This document shows, piece by piece, positions 33,433 to 42,048 of a stretch of 64,000 nt of DNA. The notes beneath the pieces were generated by a model. The model saw only the letters and a list, made by a program, of their open reading frames with translations, did not search any database and was not told where the DNA came from. Each line of letters opens with the position of its first letter. Positions within the stretch are counted from its first letter, which is position 1. The DNA comes from Gluconacetobacter johannae. GTDB taxonomy: Bacteria; Pseudomonadota; Alphaproteobacteria; Acetobacterales; Acetobacteraceae. The translations under genes and the position numbers were made by a program. Location of the stretch: positions 1 to 64,000 of the forward strand of contig NZ_BAQK01000005.1 of assembly GCF_025994435.1 (NCBI RefSeq), read 5' to 3'.

Positions 33433-33990
33433 TTTTATAAGGGTTTGTCTCCAGACAAAGGTGCTCGGGCGTTTCACAACGCACTCATGCAGGGCATTTT
33501 TGCGAAAGGCCCCGCCCGCTTAACGGTCATGCGGAAGCCTTCACTCCGGTAATGAATTTGGGAGCGACGCGACCGACGTCCAATGGACCGCACGTTCTTC
33601 CAGGACCGGCTGCTTTACCAAGGTAGCCTGGAAGCTGATTACCGTGCGACGACACCACGGCCTTCGGATAACGGGCGCGAAGTATACCGGGCTGTGGCAG
33701 AGCCGTGGACAACCATGGCATCCGTCCTGCTGTTCGCCGTCGTGTTCCGGTCATTTCTGGCCCGGCTACCGCTTGGGCTACTGCCGGGCGTTTAGGCGGC
33801 ATGCCGAGCGGCCAACTAATGACGACGTTGCGGGCATATTTTCCAGTCCGTGCCACGCATCTCAGACAGGCGGCATAGCAGGGAGAGCCGAAAGTCTGGA
33901 TTCGGTGGAAAATATATAAAATTCGGACAACAGGCTCCCTGAATGGCCGCTTTGGCCATGATGTCGTCATCAGTCATGCCCCGTATGGAG
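33433..33990. other. Intergenic region, nothing recognised
   Basis: 558 bp with several short open frames on both strands but none with a good start, ribosome-binding site or recognisable protein pattern. It may contain decayed genes between the GST and the CopD-like operon. Confidence 0.5.
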
Positions 33991-34419
33991 TCAGAATGGC
34001 TTCAGGACCACCAAGATGACGATCGTGCTCATAGCGAGCACGACAAGCCACGGAGCATATCCCAGGTTTGCGCCGCGTTTGCCTTGGCCAATTGCAGCCT
34101 TTCGGAGGCTGCCCGACAGCAGCCCGTGGAGCATGGAAAGAGCGAGAACGACCCCGAGCTTTATCAGGAGCCATCGCTGTGGAAACCAGTCGCCCATCGT
34201 GGCGAGGGCGAGCCCCACGGCCCAGACCAGGATCATGGCGGGCGCGGTAACGCTGCGATCCCAGCGCCGCATGGCCGCCACTATCGCGGTTCTTTCTTTC
34301 GTCACGGGACGATTGCCGCCCAGCGCCGTGGTCGCCAGCGTCAGAGCGGAGATCAGGAGCCCGCTTATCCATATGACCGCTGCGGAGACGTGAATCGCTT
34401 TCAGCCAGAGATAGGCCAT
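33991..34419 (-). CDS. CopD/HemJ-like membrane protein
   Basis: A 142 aa protein with four predicted transmembrane helices: WLKAIHVSAAVIWISGLLISAL at the start (His inside the first helix, as in CopD/HemJ-like proteins), APAMILVWAVGLALA, WLLIKLGVVLALSMLHGLLSG and LVVLAMSTIVILVVL. The HxxxxVIWxxG pattern suggests a heme- or copper-linked inner-membrane protein. Third gene of a minus-strand operon with DUF3817 and a DJ-1-like protein. Confidence 0.75.
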   Translation of the reverse strand: MAYLWLKAIHVSAAVIWISGLLISALTLATTALGGNRPVTKERTAIVAAMRRWDRSVTAPAMILVWAVGLALATMGDWFPQRWLLIKLGVVLALSMLHGLLSGSLRKAAIGQGKRGANLGYAPWLVVLAMSTIVILVVLKPF

Positions 34420-34429
34420 CACCGACCTT

Positions 34430-34765
34430 TCAGACAGAAGACGCCAGGGCGCGCTGCCGACGCGCAAGCAGCCGCTCATTGGCAAATGCCCCGAATGGAA
34501 TGAAGGCGACGGCAAGCATCCGGACCGCCTCCGCCCTGGTCCAACGTCCACTGGCCAGCGTCTGGACCAGCATCCAGACATAGAGGGTGAAGGCGAGACC
34601 ATGAACCGGCCCCATGATCCGCACCGCGACGGGGAAATCGGCAAGGTGCTTCAGCGGCACCGCGATGCCGACAAGCAGCACCAGGGTCATGCCCTCCAGG
34701 AGCGAGGCCGCCCGCATCCGACCGAGCTGGCGACATTCCTCGCTCTCGTCAACAGGAAGCGTCAT
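34430..34765 (-). CDS. DUF3817-type membrane protein
   Basis: A 111 aa protein with three transmembrane helices: ASLLEGMTLVLLVGIAVPLKH, VRIMGPVHGLAFTLYVWMLVQTL and AVRMLAVAFIPFGAF. The GPVHG motif in the second helix and the EG in the first are characteristic of DUF3817 proteins. Function unknown. Its start overlaps the end of the DJ-1-like gene. Confidence 0.8.
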   Translation of the reverse strand: MTLPVDESEECRQLGRMRAASLLEGMTLVLLVGIAVPLKHLADFPVAVRIMGPVHGLAFTLYVWMLVQTLASGRWTRAEAVRMLAVAFIPFGAFANERLLARRQRALASSV

Positions 34766-35469
34766 GCGCGCATCTCGGCAGCGCGCGCGGCTGCGATCGA
34801 TACGGTCTCACGGATTGTCCCTTCGCCCATCGCCGCATATGCGGCTGAAACGAGGGCCGGTCCGGCGGCCTGCGGATTGCCCGTCGCGAAGGGTGGTTCG
34901 GGGTCATATTCCATCATCAGTTGGGTCAGCTTCGCGACATCCTCGCTCCTGAGTTCGGCGAGCAGCTTCAGGCCAAAATCGATGCCCGCCGTGACGCCTC
35001 CACCTGTCCAGATGTTCCCGTCATTCACCACGCGTTCATGGATCGGCACGGCGCCAACGGCTTCAAGCGCCTCGAAGAGTGTCCAGTGCGTCGTTGCCCG
35101 GCGGTTTGCGAGCAGACCCGCCGTTCCGAGGATCAGTGAACCCGAACACACCGAGCAGAGATAGCCGGCCGAAGGCGCTACGCGCACCAGGAAGGCACGC
35201 AATGCCTCGTCGCGCATGGCGTCATTGGTTCCGAAGCCACCAGGCACGAGCAGGACGTCGAGCCGCCCCTCAAAATGCGTGAATGTCGCTGTCGGGACGA
35301 CTGCCGCACCAGTGTCGGAGACGACGGGATCGAGAGTCCGCGCGAAGAACTGCGTCCGACCATGAAGCCCGAGCGCCGATTGCGGTCCGGCAAGATCCAG
35401 CAGGGTGAAGCCCGGATAGAGGATGATGCCGATTTCGAGCGGATCGGGTGCGGGGTTGGTATCGGCCAT
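34762..35469 (-). CDS. DJ-1/PfpI family protein (isonitrile hydratase-like)
   Basis: A 235 aa class I glutamine amidotransferase-like protein. IGIILYPGFTLLDLAGPQSAL opens the fold, and the nucleophile elbow is YLCSVCSGSLILGTAGLL with the catalytic Cys near residue 106; RRATTHWTLFEAL follows, typical of InhA-type isonitrile hydratases. It may hydrate isonitriles or act as a stress chaperone. It heads a three-gene minus-strand operon, divergent from the GlxA-type regulator, which is its likely regulator. Confidence 0.9.
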   Translation of the reverse strand: MADTNPAPDPLEIGIILYPGFTLLDLAGPQSALGLHGRTQFFARTLDPVVSDTGAAVVPTATFTHFEGRLDVLLVPGGFGTNDAMRDEALRAFLVRVAPSAGYLCSVCSGSLILGTAGLLANRRATTHWTLFEALEAVGAVPIHERVVNDGNIWTGGGVTAGIDFGLKLLAELRSEDVAKLTQLMMEYDPEPPFATGNPQAAGPALVSAAYAAMGEGTIRETVSIAAARAAEMRA

Positions 35470-35582
35470 GAATGTCTCCTGCTTGCACCCGTGAGTTTAG
35501 CCCTGGCAGCCAGGACGTGTGAGTGGCAGAAAAGACAACCATCGATCATATTCGGCCAAACGTCGAAGACGCAGGGGACAGG

Positions 35583-36527
35583 ATGCACAAGGTCGCGATA
35601 CTGGCGTTCGACGGGGTCGTGCCGTTTGATCTCAGCATCCCCTGTGAAGTCTTCGGTCGCGTCCGTGCGCCCGACGGCGCGCCAGCCTACGCGGTATGCG
35701 TCTGCGGGCGGCGCGGCGCCATACAGACCAGGAATTTCACGTTGAGGGCACCCGGAACGCTGGCGGACATCCGATCCGCCGACACAGTCGTGGTCCCCGG
35801 TATCGACGACGTGGAAAGAGACATGTCGCCTGCGGTTCTCGCAAGCCTGCGCGCTGCCTGGAAAGCCGGGGCACGAATCGTGTCGATCTGCTCGGGCGCG
35901 TTCCTGCTCGGGGCCGCCGGGCTTCTCGACGGCAGACGCGCCACGACACACTGGATCGCTGCCGCCGAGCTTGCCCGGCAATATCCAACGGCATGCATAG
36001 AGCCTGATGCGTTATTCGTCGACGAAGGCAGGCTGGTGACATCCGCCGGTGCGTCCGCTGGGCTGGACATGTGCCTGCATCTCGTGCGGCTGGATCATGG
36101 CGAGGCCGTGGCCGCCGATGCCGCGCGTCTCGCCGTCGCACCCCTCATTCGCGATGGCGGACAGGCCCAGTTCATTCGTCAGGCGCCACCGCGCACAACG
36201 GCGGGTCTTGCCGCGACATTGGACTGGATTCTCGCCAATCTCGATCGGTCCCTGGACGTGCGCATGCTGGCGGACCGTGCCGGCATGAGCGAACGCAGTT
36301 TCGCGCGGCATTTCCGTGATCAGACCGGTTCATCACCGGTTCAGTGGCTGCTGGCCGCGCGCGTCCGGGCAGCGCAGGAATTACTCGAGATCACGCCCGC
36401 ACCAATCGAAGAGGTCGCCCGCCAAGTCGGTTTTGAATCGCCCATTACCTTCCGCAGCCGTTTCCGGCGGATCGTGGGCATCAGTCCCATCGCCTATCGG
36501 CGCCGTTTTCAGACCCAGACGGCATAG
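35583..36527 (+). CDS. GlxA-family transcriptional regulator (DJ-1/PfpI + AraC)
   Basis: A 314 aa regulator. Residues 1-185 are a DJ-1/PfpI-like sensor (VAILAFDGVVPFDLSIPCEVFG; SICSGAFLLGAAGLLDGRRATTHW), and the C-terminal 100 residues carry two AraC helix-turn-helix motifs (LDVRMLADRAGMSERSFARHF and APIEEVARQVGFESPITFRSRF). The ATG at 35583 is preferred to a GTG 60 bp upstream because it opens the domain and has an AGGGGACAGG leader. It is divergent from the DJ-1-like operon. Confidence 0.92.
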   Translation: MHKVAILAFDGVVPFDLSIPCEVFGRVRAPDGAPAYAVCVCGRRGAIQTRNFTLRAPGTLADIRSADTVVVPGIDDVERDMSPAVLASLRAAWKAGARIVSICSGAFLLGAAGLLDGRRATTHWIAAAELARQYPTACIEPDALFVDEGRLVTSAGASAGLDMCLHLVRLDHGEAVAADAARLAVAPLIRDGGQAQFIRQAPPRTTAGLAATLDWILANLDRSLDVRMLADRAGMSERSFARHFRDQTGSSPVQWLLAARVRAAQELLEITPAPIEEVARQVGFESPITFRSRFRRIVGISPIAYRRRFQTQTA

Positions 36528-36663
36528 ACGTCACCTTGATGTCCTCTGTGGTAGGCCAGATCGGCGGCTTGAATATTTTATGAACAGCAGCTTTCGGGAG
36601 CAAAAATTGGGATCTGAATGGCAAGAATGAGGTAAAAGATGACATGTACTACCCGAACCGGGC

Positions 36664-37059
36664 CTATCGTTCGTCGTATTGCGATTGCGCTTTCCGCACC
36701 TGTTCCCAGTTTTCCTTGGCCCAGTCGACCAGCCCCTGTGTCGGGCGTAGCAGACCTTTTCCCAAGGGCGTCATCTCGTATTCGACGCGGGGCGGTACCT
36801 CGGGAAAAACCTCCCGGATCACCATTCCATCGCGTTCGAGCGTCCGCAGCGTCGAGGAGAGCATCCGTTGCGAGATGCCGGGAACCGCCCGCTCCAGCTC
36901 TGAAAACCGGGCGCGACCGCCCAGAATATCGAGCGACAACACAATGAATATTGTCCATTTGTCGCCGATTTTCGTCAACAATTCCCGAACCGCCATCGGA
37001 TCTGAACTGCGGCAGACCGCCGCAGGGTCCAGTTGTTTTGTCTTATGAGGCTTTCCCAT
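36664..37059 (-). CDS. HxlR-family regulator, possibly a quinone/redox sensor
   Basis: A 131 aa winged-helix protein: IGDKWTIFIVLSLDILGGRARFSELERAVPGISQRMLSSTLRTLERDGMVIREVF is the standard HxlR domain. A single Cys at residue 16, just before the domain, recalls the redox Cys of YodB-type members that control azoreductase genes in Bacillus. The divergent operon here also encodes an azoreductase. An inverted repeat, ACTTAC-N6-GTAAGT, abuts the start codon and is probably the operator. Confidence 0.9.
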   Translation of the reverse strand: MGKPHKTKQLDPAAVCRSSDPMAVRELLTKIGDKWTIFIVLSLDILGGRARFSELERAVPGISQRMLSSTLRTLERDGMVIREVFPEVPPRVEYEMTPLGKGLLRPTQGLVDWAKENWEQVRKAQSQYDER

Positions 37060-37060
37060 T

Positions 37061-37078
37061 ACTTACCTCCACGTAAGT
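37061..37078. promoter_or_regulatory. Inverted repeat operator for the HxlR regulator
   Basis: ACTTAC (37061-37066) and GTAAGT (37073-37078) form a perfect 6 bp dyad with a 6-base spacer, one base before the HxlR start codon and 97 bp upstream of the divergent operon. HxlR proteins bind such dyads as dimers. Confidence 0.6.
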
Positions 37079-37174
37079 GACTAATATAAGAGTGCCCTCT
37101 TCTTCGTAACAGGCTTCCGATTTATATGTAGCTCTCACCCGGTAAGCAACATCGCGAGCCATGGAGAGATCCAG

Positions 37175-37609
37175 ATGCCAAATCCAGAATACGCGGCCTA
37201 CCAACCTGCCGCGCCCTATTTCGATCTCGTTCGCAAAGCGCTAGGCGATCTCGTCGAGGGCGAACATTTCTTCGATGTCCTCACCGACGATACCATTTAC
37301 GAGGTGCTCTACGAAGTACCAGGCTGGCCGCGTATCATCACAGGGCAACGTGCCCTTATGGCGGCGTTCGAAGGATATGTCGGCGCCATTGCGTTGCATT
37401 CTGCCGACAATCTGGTGTGTCACCGGACGGACGGCGAAGTGATGGTCATCGAGTACGAAGTCCACGGCATGATTCTTGCCACTGGCGTGCGCTACGACAA
37501 TCGATTCTGTTCGATCGTCAAAATCGAAAACCGCAAGATCGCGCACTGGCGGGATTACATGGACTCGCTCGCGGCCTGGAACGCCCTGACAGCAAAACAG
37601 GGAGCATGA
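37175..37609 (+). CDS. SnoaL/NTF2-like protein
   Basis: A 144 aa protein with the NTF2-like cone fold pattern: FDLVRKALGDLVEGEHFFDVLTDDTIYEVLYE opening helices and strand, GQRALMAAFEGYVG, and the closing FCSIVKIENRKIAHWRDYMDSLAAWNAL typical of SnoaL ketosteroid-isomerase-like proteins. The catalytic role is unknown. It precedes azoR by 4 bp and is divergent from the HxlR regulator. Confidence 0.88.
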   Translation: MPNPEYAAYQPAAPYFDLVRKALGDLVEGEHFFDVLTDDTIYEVLYEVPGWPRIITGQRALMAAFEGYVGAIALHSADNLVCHRTDGEVMVIEYEVHGMILATGVRYDNRFCSIVKIENRKIAHWRDYMDSLAAWNALTAKQGA

Positions 37610-37613
37610 AGCC

Positions 37614-38222
37614 ATGAAACAGATTCTCATGATCGAGATCAGTCCGCGCGGGCAGGACTCGGCAAGCCGGGCAGTGGCTGAGGCACTCGGCACACGGCTT
37701 GGGGCACTTTATCCTTCGGCAAAACTTGTGCGTCGCGACCTGACACGCGAGCATTTGCCGCACCTGGACGAGAGGACGCTGCGAGCCATCTCGACCGCAG
37801 ATCCTCCTGAGGCGAAGCGACCGAAAGAGGCCGCCCATCTTTCCGATCACCTGACCGATGAACTTCTGGCGTCCGACCTTCTAGTGATTGCGACGCCGAT
37901 GTGGAACTTCGGTATTCCCTCGGCCCTGAAAGCGTGGATTGATCTGGTCGTTCGGCCAGGTCGAACATTCCAGTACGCCGAGAACGGCGTGCTCGGCCTG
38001 GCAAAAGGGACGAGGGCGATCCTGATCATCTCTTCTGGGGGCGTCTTTACAGACGGTCCGTGGCGTCCCTGGGACTATGTCGAACCATACCTGCGTCAGG
38101 TCCTCGGGTTCATTGGCATTACGGATGTGCAAGCTGTTCGTGTCGAGGGTATGAACATCCCTGCTCTATCATCCGGCGCTGTGTCGAAGGCCAAGGAAAC
38201 GCTCGAAGATCTCGCGCTTTAG
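37614..38222 (+). CDS. azoR: FMN-dependent NADH-azoreductase
   Basis: A 202 aa flavodoxin-fold NAD(P)H quinone/azo reductase. SPRGQDSASRAVAEAL is the FMN phosphate loop; TPMWNFGIPSALKAWIDLVVRPGRTFQY is the conserved azoreductase flavin site; SSGGVFTDG and QVLGFIGITDVQAVRVEG complete the family pattern. It reduces quinones and azo compounds, protecting against thiol-reactive stress. It is co-transcribed with the SnoaL gene and probably repressed by the HxlR regulator. Confidence 0.93.
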   Translation: MKQILMIEISPRGQDSASRAVAEALGTRLGALYPSAKLVRRDLTREHLPHLDERTLRAISTADPPEAKRPKEAAHLSDHLTDELLASDLLVIATPMWNFGIPSALKAWIDLVVRPGRTFQYAENGVLGLAKGTRAILIISSGGVFTDGPWRPWDYVEPYLRQVLGFIGITDVQAVRVEGMNIPALSSGAVSKAKETLEDLAL

Positions 38223-38565
38223 CGAATGTCCTGTCGAATGGCGAGGCCTGTTTCTACGAACACGGGTGTTTATCGACTACCGGGCCGCTAATCTCCGAGA
38301 TGATCGTCAAATTTCTGGGGACATAAGCCCTGTACTATGATGTCCGCGTTGGGAATCGTGGAGGTCATCTAGTGTCGTCGGAGCTGAGGACGGAAGCTGC
38401 CGTGAGGCGGCCGGTTCCTTAGTCTAAATTTTTTTCACGCCAGGTCCGTTGCGTTGCTGCCTTGCCATCTCAAGCAACTTTGCAGCGACCCTGCCTGAGG
38501 CGTCCATGCGTTCCTGACGCGGCCCGAACCGGACTCCACCCGAGGGCCAAACCCGCGCGCCCCAA
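38223..38565. other. Intergenic region between azoR and cupin genes; nothing recognised
   Basis: 343 bp between the convergent azoR and cupin genes. A T-run occurs at 38429-38435 but no strong stem stands before it. No coding frame is convincing. Confidence 0.5.
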
Positions 38566-39108
38566 TCAGACGGGTGCGTCGCGGCCGCATGTCAGAAGCG
38601 GCGTAGGTTGTGGCTGCCCTTCATAATAATCGGCTTCGCGCAGGAAACCGTGGCGATCGAGGCCATCGATCACGAGCGCGCCGCTGTCGGGATAGGTGCA
38701 GACGTCCGCGGGCGGCTCGGCGCCGATCGCCAGATAGACCAGGTCGCCCGTGCCGTCCGGGGTCGCGGGGTTGGCGATCTGGTGGGCGATTCCCGTGTCG
38801 GCCGGACAGGAAATGCAGTCTCCGGGGCCGATCTCATGTACGCGATCGCCATAGCGAAATAGACCTTGCCCTTCGAGCACGACGAAGATCTCGTCGGCCT
38901 GAAGGTGCGTGTGCGCTGGACACGCGCTGTAGCCTGGAGGTACCCGTGCGGCGCCCATGCCGAGACGACCCATCCCGAAACGCCCCGGCCCCGCACTCCT
39001 CATCGCAGGTGTCAGCGCGCGCCGGAAATGCGTCCAGGCGGCGGGCACGTCTGCCGCGATTTCCGGCGCCGTGTGCATGTTGACGATCGTAGGCGCCTTC
39101 TCGGTCAT
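38566..39108 (-). CDS. Cupin domain protein
   Basis: A 180 aa protein with a single cupin barrel: PPGYSACPAHTHLQADEIFVVLEGQGLFRYGD is cupin motif 1 (the metal-binding HTH and Glu) and the second motif includes GDCISCPADTGIAHQIANP (His). It could be a dioxygenase or sugar-binding protein; the substrate is unknown. It stands alone at the end of the cargo block, next to the DUF2493 backbone gene. Confidence 0.9.
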   Translation of the reverse strand: MTEKAPTIVNMHTAPEIAADVPAAWTHFRRALTPAMRSAGPGRFGMGRLGMGAARVPPGYSACPAHTHLQADEIFVVLEGQGLFRYGDRVHEIGPGDCISCPADTGIAHQIANPATPDGTGDLVYLAIGAEPPADVCTYPDSGALVIDGLDRHGFLREADYYEGQPQPTPLLTCGRDAPV

Positions 39109-39240
39109 GTCGTTCTCTCATATCCGCACCAGACAAGCGCGGGCTGCTTTTCCGGCATGCGCGCCGTGATCACCACTTTTGATGTCTGCTATCGAAAATG
39201 CAAGTCGCTGCACCCTATGTCGGGATGGAAGCGGGACCGG

Positions 39241-40167
39241 TCATCCGCCTCCAAACCGTAGGACCGGGATACCGAGGCGCTTCGCCTTGTCGGCCAGGTT
39301 CTCCTGGATGCCGGTTCCGGGAAAGACGATGACGCCGATCGGCAGGGTGTCGAGCATCGCATCGTTGCGGCGGAAGGGGGCTGCCTTGGCATGCTTGGTC
39401 CAGTCCGGCTTGAAGGCGATCTGCACGATCTCGCGGTGATCGGCCCAGCGTGAGGCGATGAATTCCGCCCCCTTGGGCGAGCCGCCGTGCAGCAGCACCA
39501 TGTCGGGATGCTTGGCCCGGACCCTGTCGAGCCGATCCCAGATCAGAATATGGTCGTCGAAATCGAGACCGCCGGTCACGACCACCTTGGGGCCGGGCGG
39601 GACCAGCAGTTCGCCCTCGGCCTTACGGCGGGCATTGAGGAAGTCGCGGCTGTCGATCATGGAGGCTGTCATGGTGCGGCGTGACACCAATGAACCGACC
39701 TTTGGGCGCCACGCGCTCAGGGTCAGGCGCTCGAACTGCTCCTGCGCCTCGTCACGGAAGATCTCGTAGGCGTTGCGGCGCTCGATCAGGGTCAGCCCTT
39801 CGGCGATCAGCCGCTCCAGTTCCACCGAGCGGATCTCGCTGCCATCCTGTTCCTGCTGACTGCGCTTCTGCACCTGCTCGTTGCGGTCCAGCTCACGTTC
39901 GACCTGGCCAACCATGCGGTGGAAGATGTTGACAGCGGACCAAAGCAGCGCCTCGAGGTCGGGTTCCAGCCGCATGTCGGTCAGCGTCGCGGCGATGGCG
40001 TCGAAGATATCGGCCACCGCGCCCCCGATGCGATGCGCTTCGGGCAATGGCCGCGGATCGGGCTCGGCTTCGAAGGGACGGTAGCCATACATCTGGAGTT
40101 CGGCCAGCACGTGGGCGGTGGATGAAGCGGCATGCGGCGGTTCGAAATCGTCGGTCGTGCGGGTCAT
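39241..40167 (-). CDS. DUF2493 (SLOG-fold) protein
   Basis: A 308 aa protein. The N-terminal half is helical and includes HVLAELQMYGYRPF (residues 20-33); the C-terminal DUF2493 domain shows VVVTGGLDFDDHILIWDRLDRV, LLHGGSPKGAEFIASRWA and the final VIVFPGTGIQENLADKAKRLGIPVLRF. DUF2493 belongs to the SLOG nucleotide-binding superfamily and is frequent on alphaproteobacterial mobile elements. A second, truncated copy of the 5' end is at 43494-43625. Confidence 0.9.
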   Translation of the reverse strand: MTRTTDDFEPPHAASSTAHVLAELQMYGYRPFEAEPDPRPLPEAHRIGGAVADIFDAIAATLTDMRLEPDLEALLWSAVNIFHRMVGQVERELDRNEQVQKRSQQEQDGSEIRSVELERLIAEGLTLIERRNAYEIFRDEAQEQFERLTLSAWRPKVGSLVSRRTMTASMIDSRDFLNARRKAEGELLVPPGPKVVVTGGLDFDDHILIWDRLDRVRAKHPDMVLLHGGSPKGAEFIASRWADHREIVQIAFKPDWTKHAKAAPFRRNDAMLDTLPIGVIVFPGTGIQENLADKAKRLGIPVLRFGGG

Positions 40168-40295
40168 GATGCGGTCCTCCCAGGTCTCCGGCCGCGCCCT
40201 TCGCGGCCTTTCCGGGGGCGGATAGCGGCAGACCAGGGACGGGCCGGAACCGCGCGCTCGCGCGCGGCCGCAGCACAGCGAAGGATGGCAGGGGG

Positions 40296-40357
40296 CCGGC
40301 TATTTTGCTTCGCGATGCAAAGCGCGCGGCGAAGCCCGCGCGGCGGAAAATAGCCGG
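40296..40357. repeat. Nested inverted repeat upstream of DUF2493
   Basis: CCGGCTATTTT (40296-40306) and AAAATAGCCGG (40347-40357) are perfect 11 bp arms. Inside, GCTTCGC (40307-40313) pairs with GCGAAGC (40329-40335). It fills much of the 324 bp gap between the Toprim and DUF2493 genes (40168-40491), which has no other gene. No terminal T-run, so not a simple terminator. Confidence 0.6.
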
Positions 40358-40491
40358 TCCCGCCATTGAAGGCCCGGCCCGGCTGACGCCCGCTCCCCTC
40401 CAGAAAGGCCGGGGCGCGAACCTGCCGGACGGGAGGCAGAACAGGGCCGCCAGACGAAAACGGAAACCGCCCGCCCCTCTTTCCGGCCCGC

Positions 40492-41538
40492 TCAGGTGCC
40501 GGCCGTCTCCAGAAACCGTGCCACGTCCGATGGCGCGAGTTGCGGATGCAGGATCGCCCGCAGCGCCCCGCGTCCGAGGGCGCGAAGATCGTCGTTGAAA
40601 TCGCCCAGCCGTGGCGACAGACCGATCAGCTTGATCCCGGCGTCATCCGCGCGGGCGTGCAGCGTCGCCAGCGCCTGATCCCCGGCCGGATCGTCATCGC
40701 GCAGGACGTAGAGACGGCGCAGCAGCGGCGGAAAGATCAGGGAAGCGAGATGCGCCGAAGACAGGCAGGCGGCCAGCGGCAGATCGGGTAGAACCTGCCG
40801 CAGCGACAGCACCGTCTCGATGCCTTCCCCGGCGGCGAGCACATCGGATGCCACCCCGAAGCGCACGGCATGGCCGAGCAGGCCCCCCAGGGCGCGGCGC
40901 GGATGATCGACCGGCGCCTTGCCGCGCCCTTCCGCCGCCAGCCAGGTGCGATGCACACCGGTCAGCGTGCCCTCGAGGTCGGTGACGGCGGCGATCATCG
41001 CGGGCCAGGTCTCGGTCGGACTGTCCTCGTCCGGGCGGTAAAAGCAGCGTGGATGGAAGCGCAGGGCTCCGGTTCCATGCAAAAGCGTAATGTCGCGTCT
41101 ACGGAGATACGCTTCTACGGATGTCCCCGCGATCGGCGCGGACATGGCCCAGAGCCGTCGAGCCGCTTCGGAAGAACTGGCGGGGCCGCGTTCCTGCGCG
41201 GGACGATCCCTTGAAGAAGGTGCCGGATCGGGATGCGGCAGGCTAAGGAAGGCGCGCGCCTCGTCCGCCACGTCACGGAAATCCACCAGACCGAGGCTTT
41301 CGCGGATCACGTCGAGCAGGTCGCCATGCTCACCCGATTGCGCGTCGGTCCATTTTCCCGCCCTGCCGTTCGTGGTGTCGCGCAACCGCACGAACAGCGA
41401 CCGGCCGGGCGTGTTGCGTACGTCACCGACCAGCCAGTAATTGCCGTGACGGCGACCGGTGGAAAGATAGCGCCGGCACACCGCCTCCGCGTTCTCCGCC
41501 AGACGACGGGCGAGATCGCCTGCATCATGCGAGGCCAT
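40492..41538 (-). CDS. Toprim domain protein (plasmid primase-like)
   Basis: A 348 aa protein. The N-terminal part (residues 1-100) resembles the zinc-finger-like domain found before Toprim in plasmid primases (GNYWLVGDVRNTPGRSLFVRL, GKWTDAQSGEHGDLLDVI). The Toprim domain has the acidic Glu in AGEGIETVLSLRQ and the DDD in VLRDDDPAGDQALATL. It probably primes or assists DNA synthesis after transfer. It overlaps the upstream gene by 14 bp. Confidence 0.88.
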   Translation of the reverse strand: MASHDAGDLARRLAENAEAVCRRYLSTGRRHGNYWLVGDVRNTPGRSLFVRLRDTTNGRAGKWTDAQSGEHGDLLDVIRESLGLVDFRDVADEARAFLSLPHPDPAPSSRDRPAQERGPASSSEAARRLWAMSAPIAGTSVEAYLRRRDITLLHGTGALRFHPRCFYRPDEDSPTETWPAMIAAVTDLEGTLTGVHRTWLAAEGRGKAPVDHPRRALGGLLGHAVRFGVASDVLAAGEGIETVLSLRQVLPDLPLAACLSSAHLASLIFPPLLRRLYVLRDDDPAGDQALATLHARADDAGIKLIGLSPRLGDFNDDLRALGRGALRAILHPQLAPSDVARFLETAGT

Positions 41539-41965
41539 CGCCTTGCCCTCCTGTGTCTGGATTGCCTCCGTCCATGGCGATCGCCAGCCAGCGATCGGTG
41601 GTCATCCATGAAATCGTCTTGCGCCTGCCAAGGTCAAGCAGATGCGCGCCGCCGCTGAACGCGCCGATCCGGGGACGGGACGCCGTATTGGCCCACTGGA
41701 ATCCCCATCGGCCCCGCAACCGGAATGTTCGCGCACAGCGTAGCACGAATTCCACTACCTGATGCGGATCGCCGGTTGTCTCATCGTGCATCCAGAGCTT
41801 CGTGCCGCCATAGTCGGGCACGATCGACAGAATGAAACCGTCAGACGGTGGATCTTCCGCCGCCAGTTCGTCCATGAATTCATTGTAGAGGTCGAGCGCC
41901 TTGGCCGCGTTTTCCACCGTGCCCACATCGAGCACGCAGGAAAAATGGGTGAAGAAATCAGCCAT
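41525..41965 (-). CDS. Conserved hypothetical protein upstream of the Toprim gene
   Basis: A 146 aa protein from the ATG at 41965: MADFFTHFSCVLDVG, then acidic helices (AKALDLYNEFMDELAAEDPP), FILSIVPDYGGTKLWMHDE, and WGFQWANTASRPRIGAFSGGAHLLDLGRR. No known domain. It lies between DUF932 and Toprim genes with a terminator just upstream of it, and it overlaps toprim. It looks like a conserved member of this backbone module. Confidence 0.7.
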   Translation of the reverse strand: MADFFTHFSCVLDVGTVENAAKALDLYNEFMDELAAEDPPSDGFILSIVPDYGGTKLWMHDETTGDPHQVVEFVLRCARTFRLRGRWGFQWANTASRPRIGAFSGGAHLLDLGRRKTISWMTTDRWLAIAMDGGNPDTGGQGDGLA

Positions 41966-41988
41966 CGGAAGAACTCCCGAAACGAAAA

Positions 41989-42010
41989 AGCCCGGCGCAG
42001 GGGCCGGGCT
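41989..42010 (-). terminator. Rho-independent terminator between DUF932 and the 41965 gene
   Basis: AGCCCGGC (41989-41996) and GCCGGGCT (42003-42010) make a perfect 8 bp stem with a 6-base loop; on the minus strand TTTTTCG follows directly. It lies 39 bp past the DUF932 stop and would end or attenuate that transcript before the next gene. Confidence 0.8.
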
Positions 42011-42048
42011 CGTAAAAACGTCTTTACGGAAAAATGGAAAAGCGGCTT

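Noticed and set aside
33527..33970. Minus-strand 147-codon frame between GST and CopD-like genes
   Set aside because: No recognisable domain or start signal; may be a decayed gene but cannot be supported.
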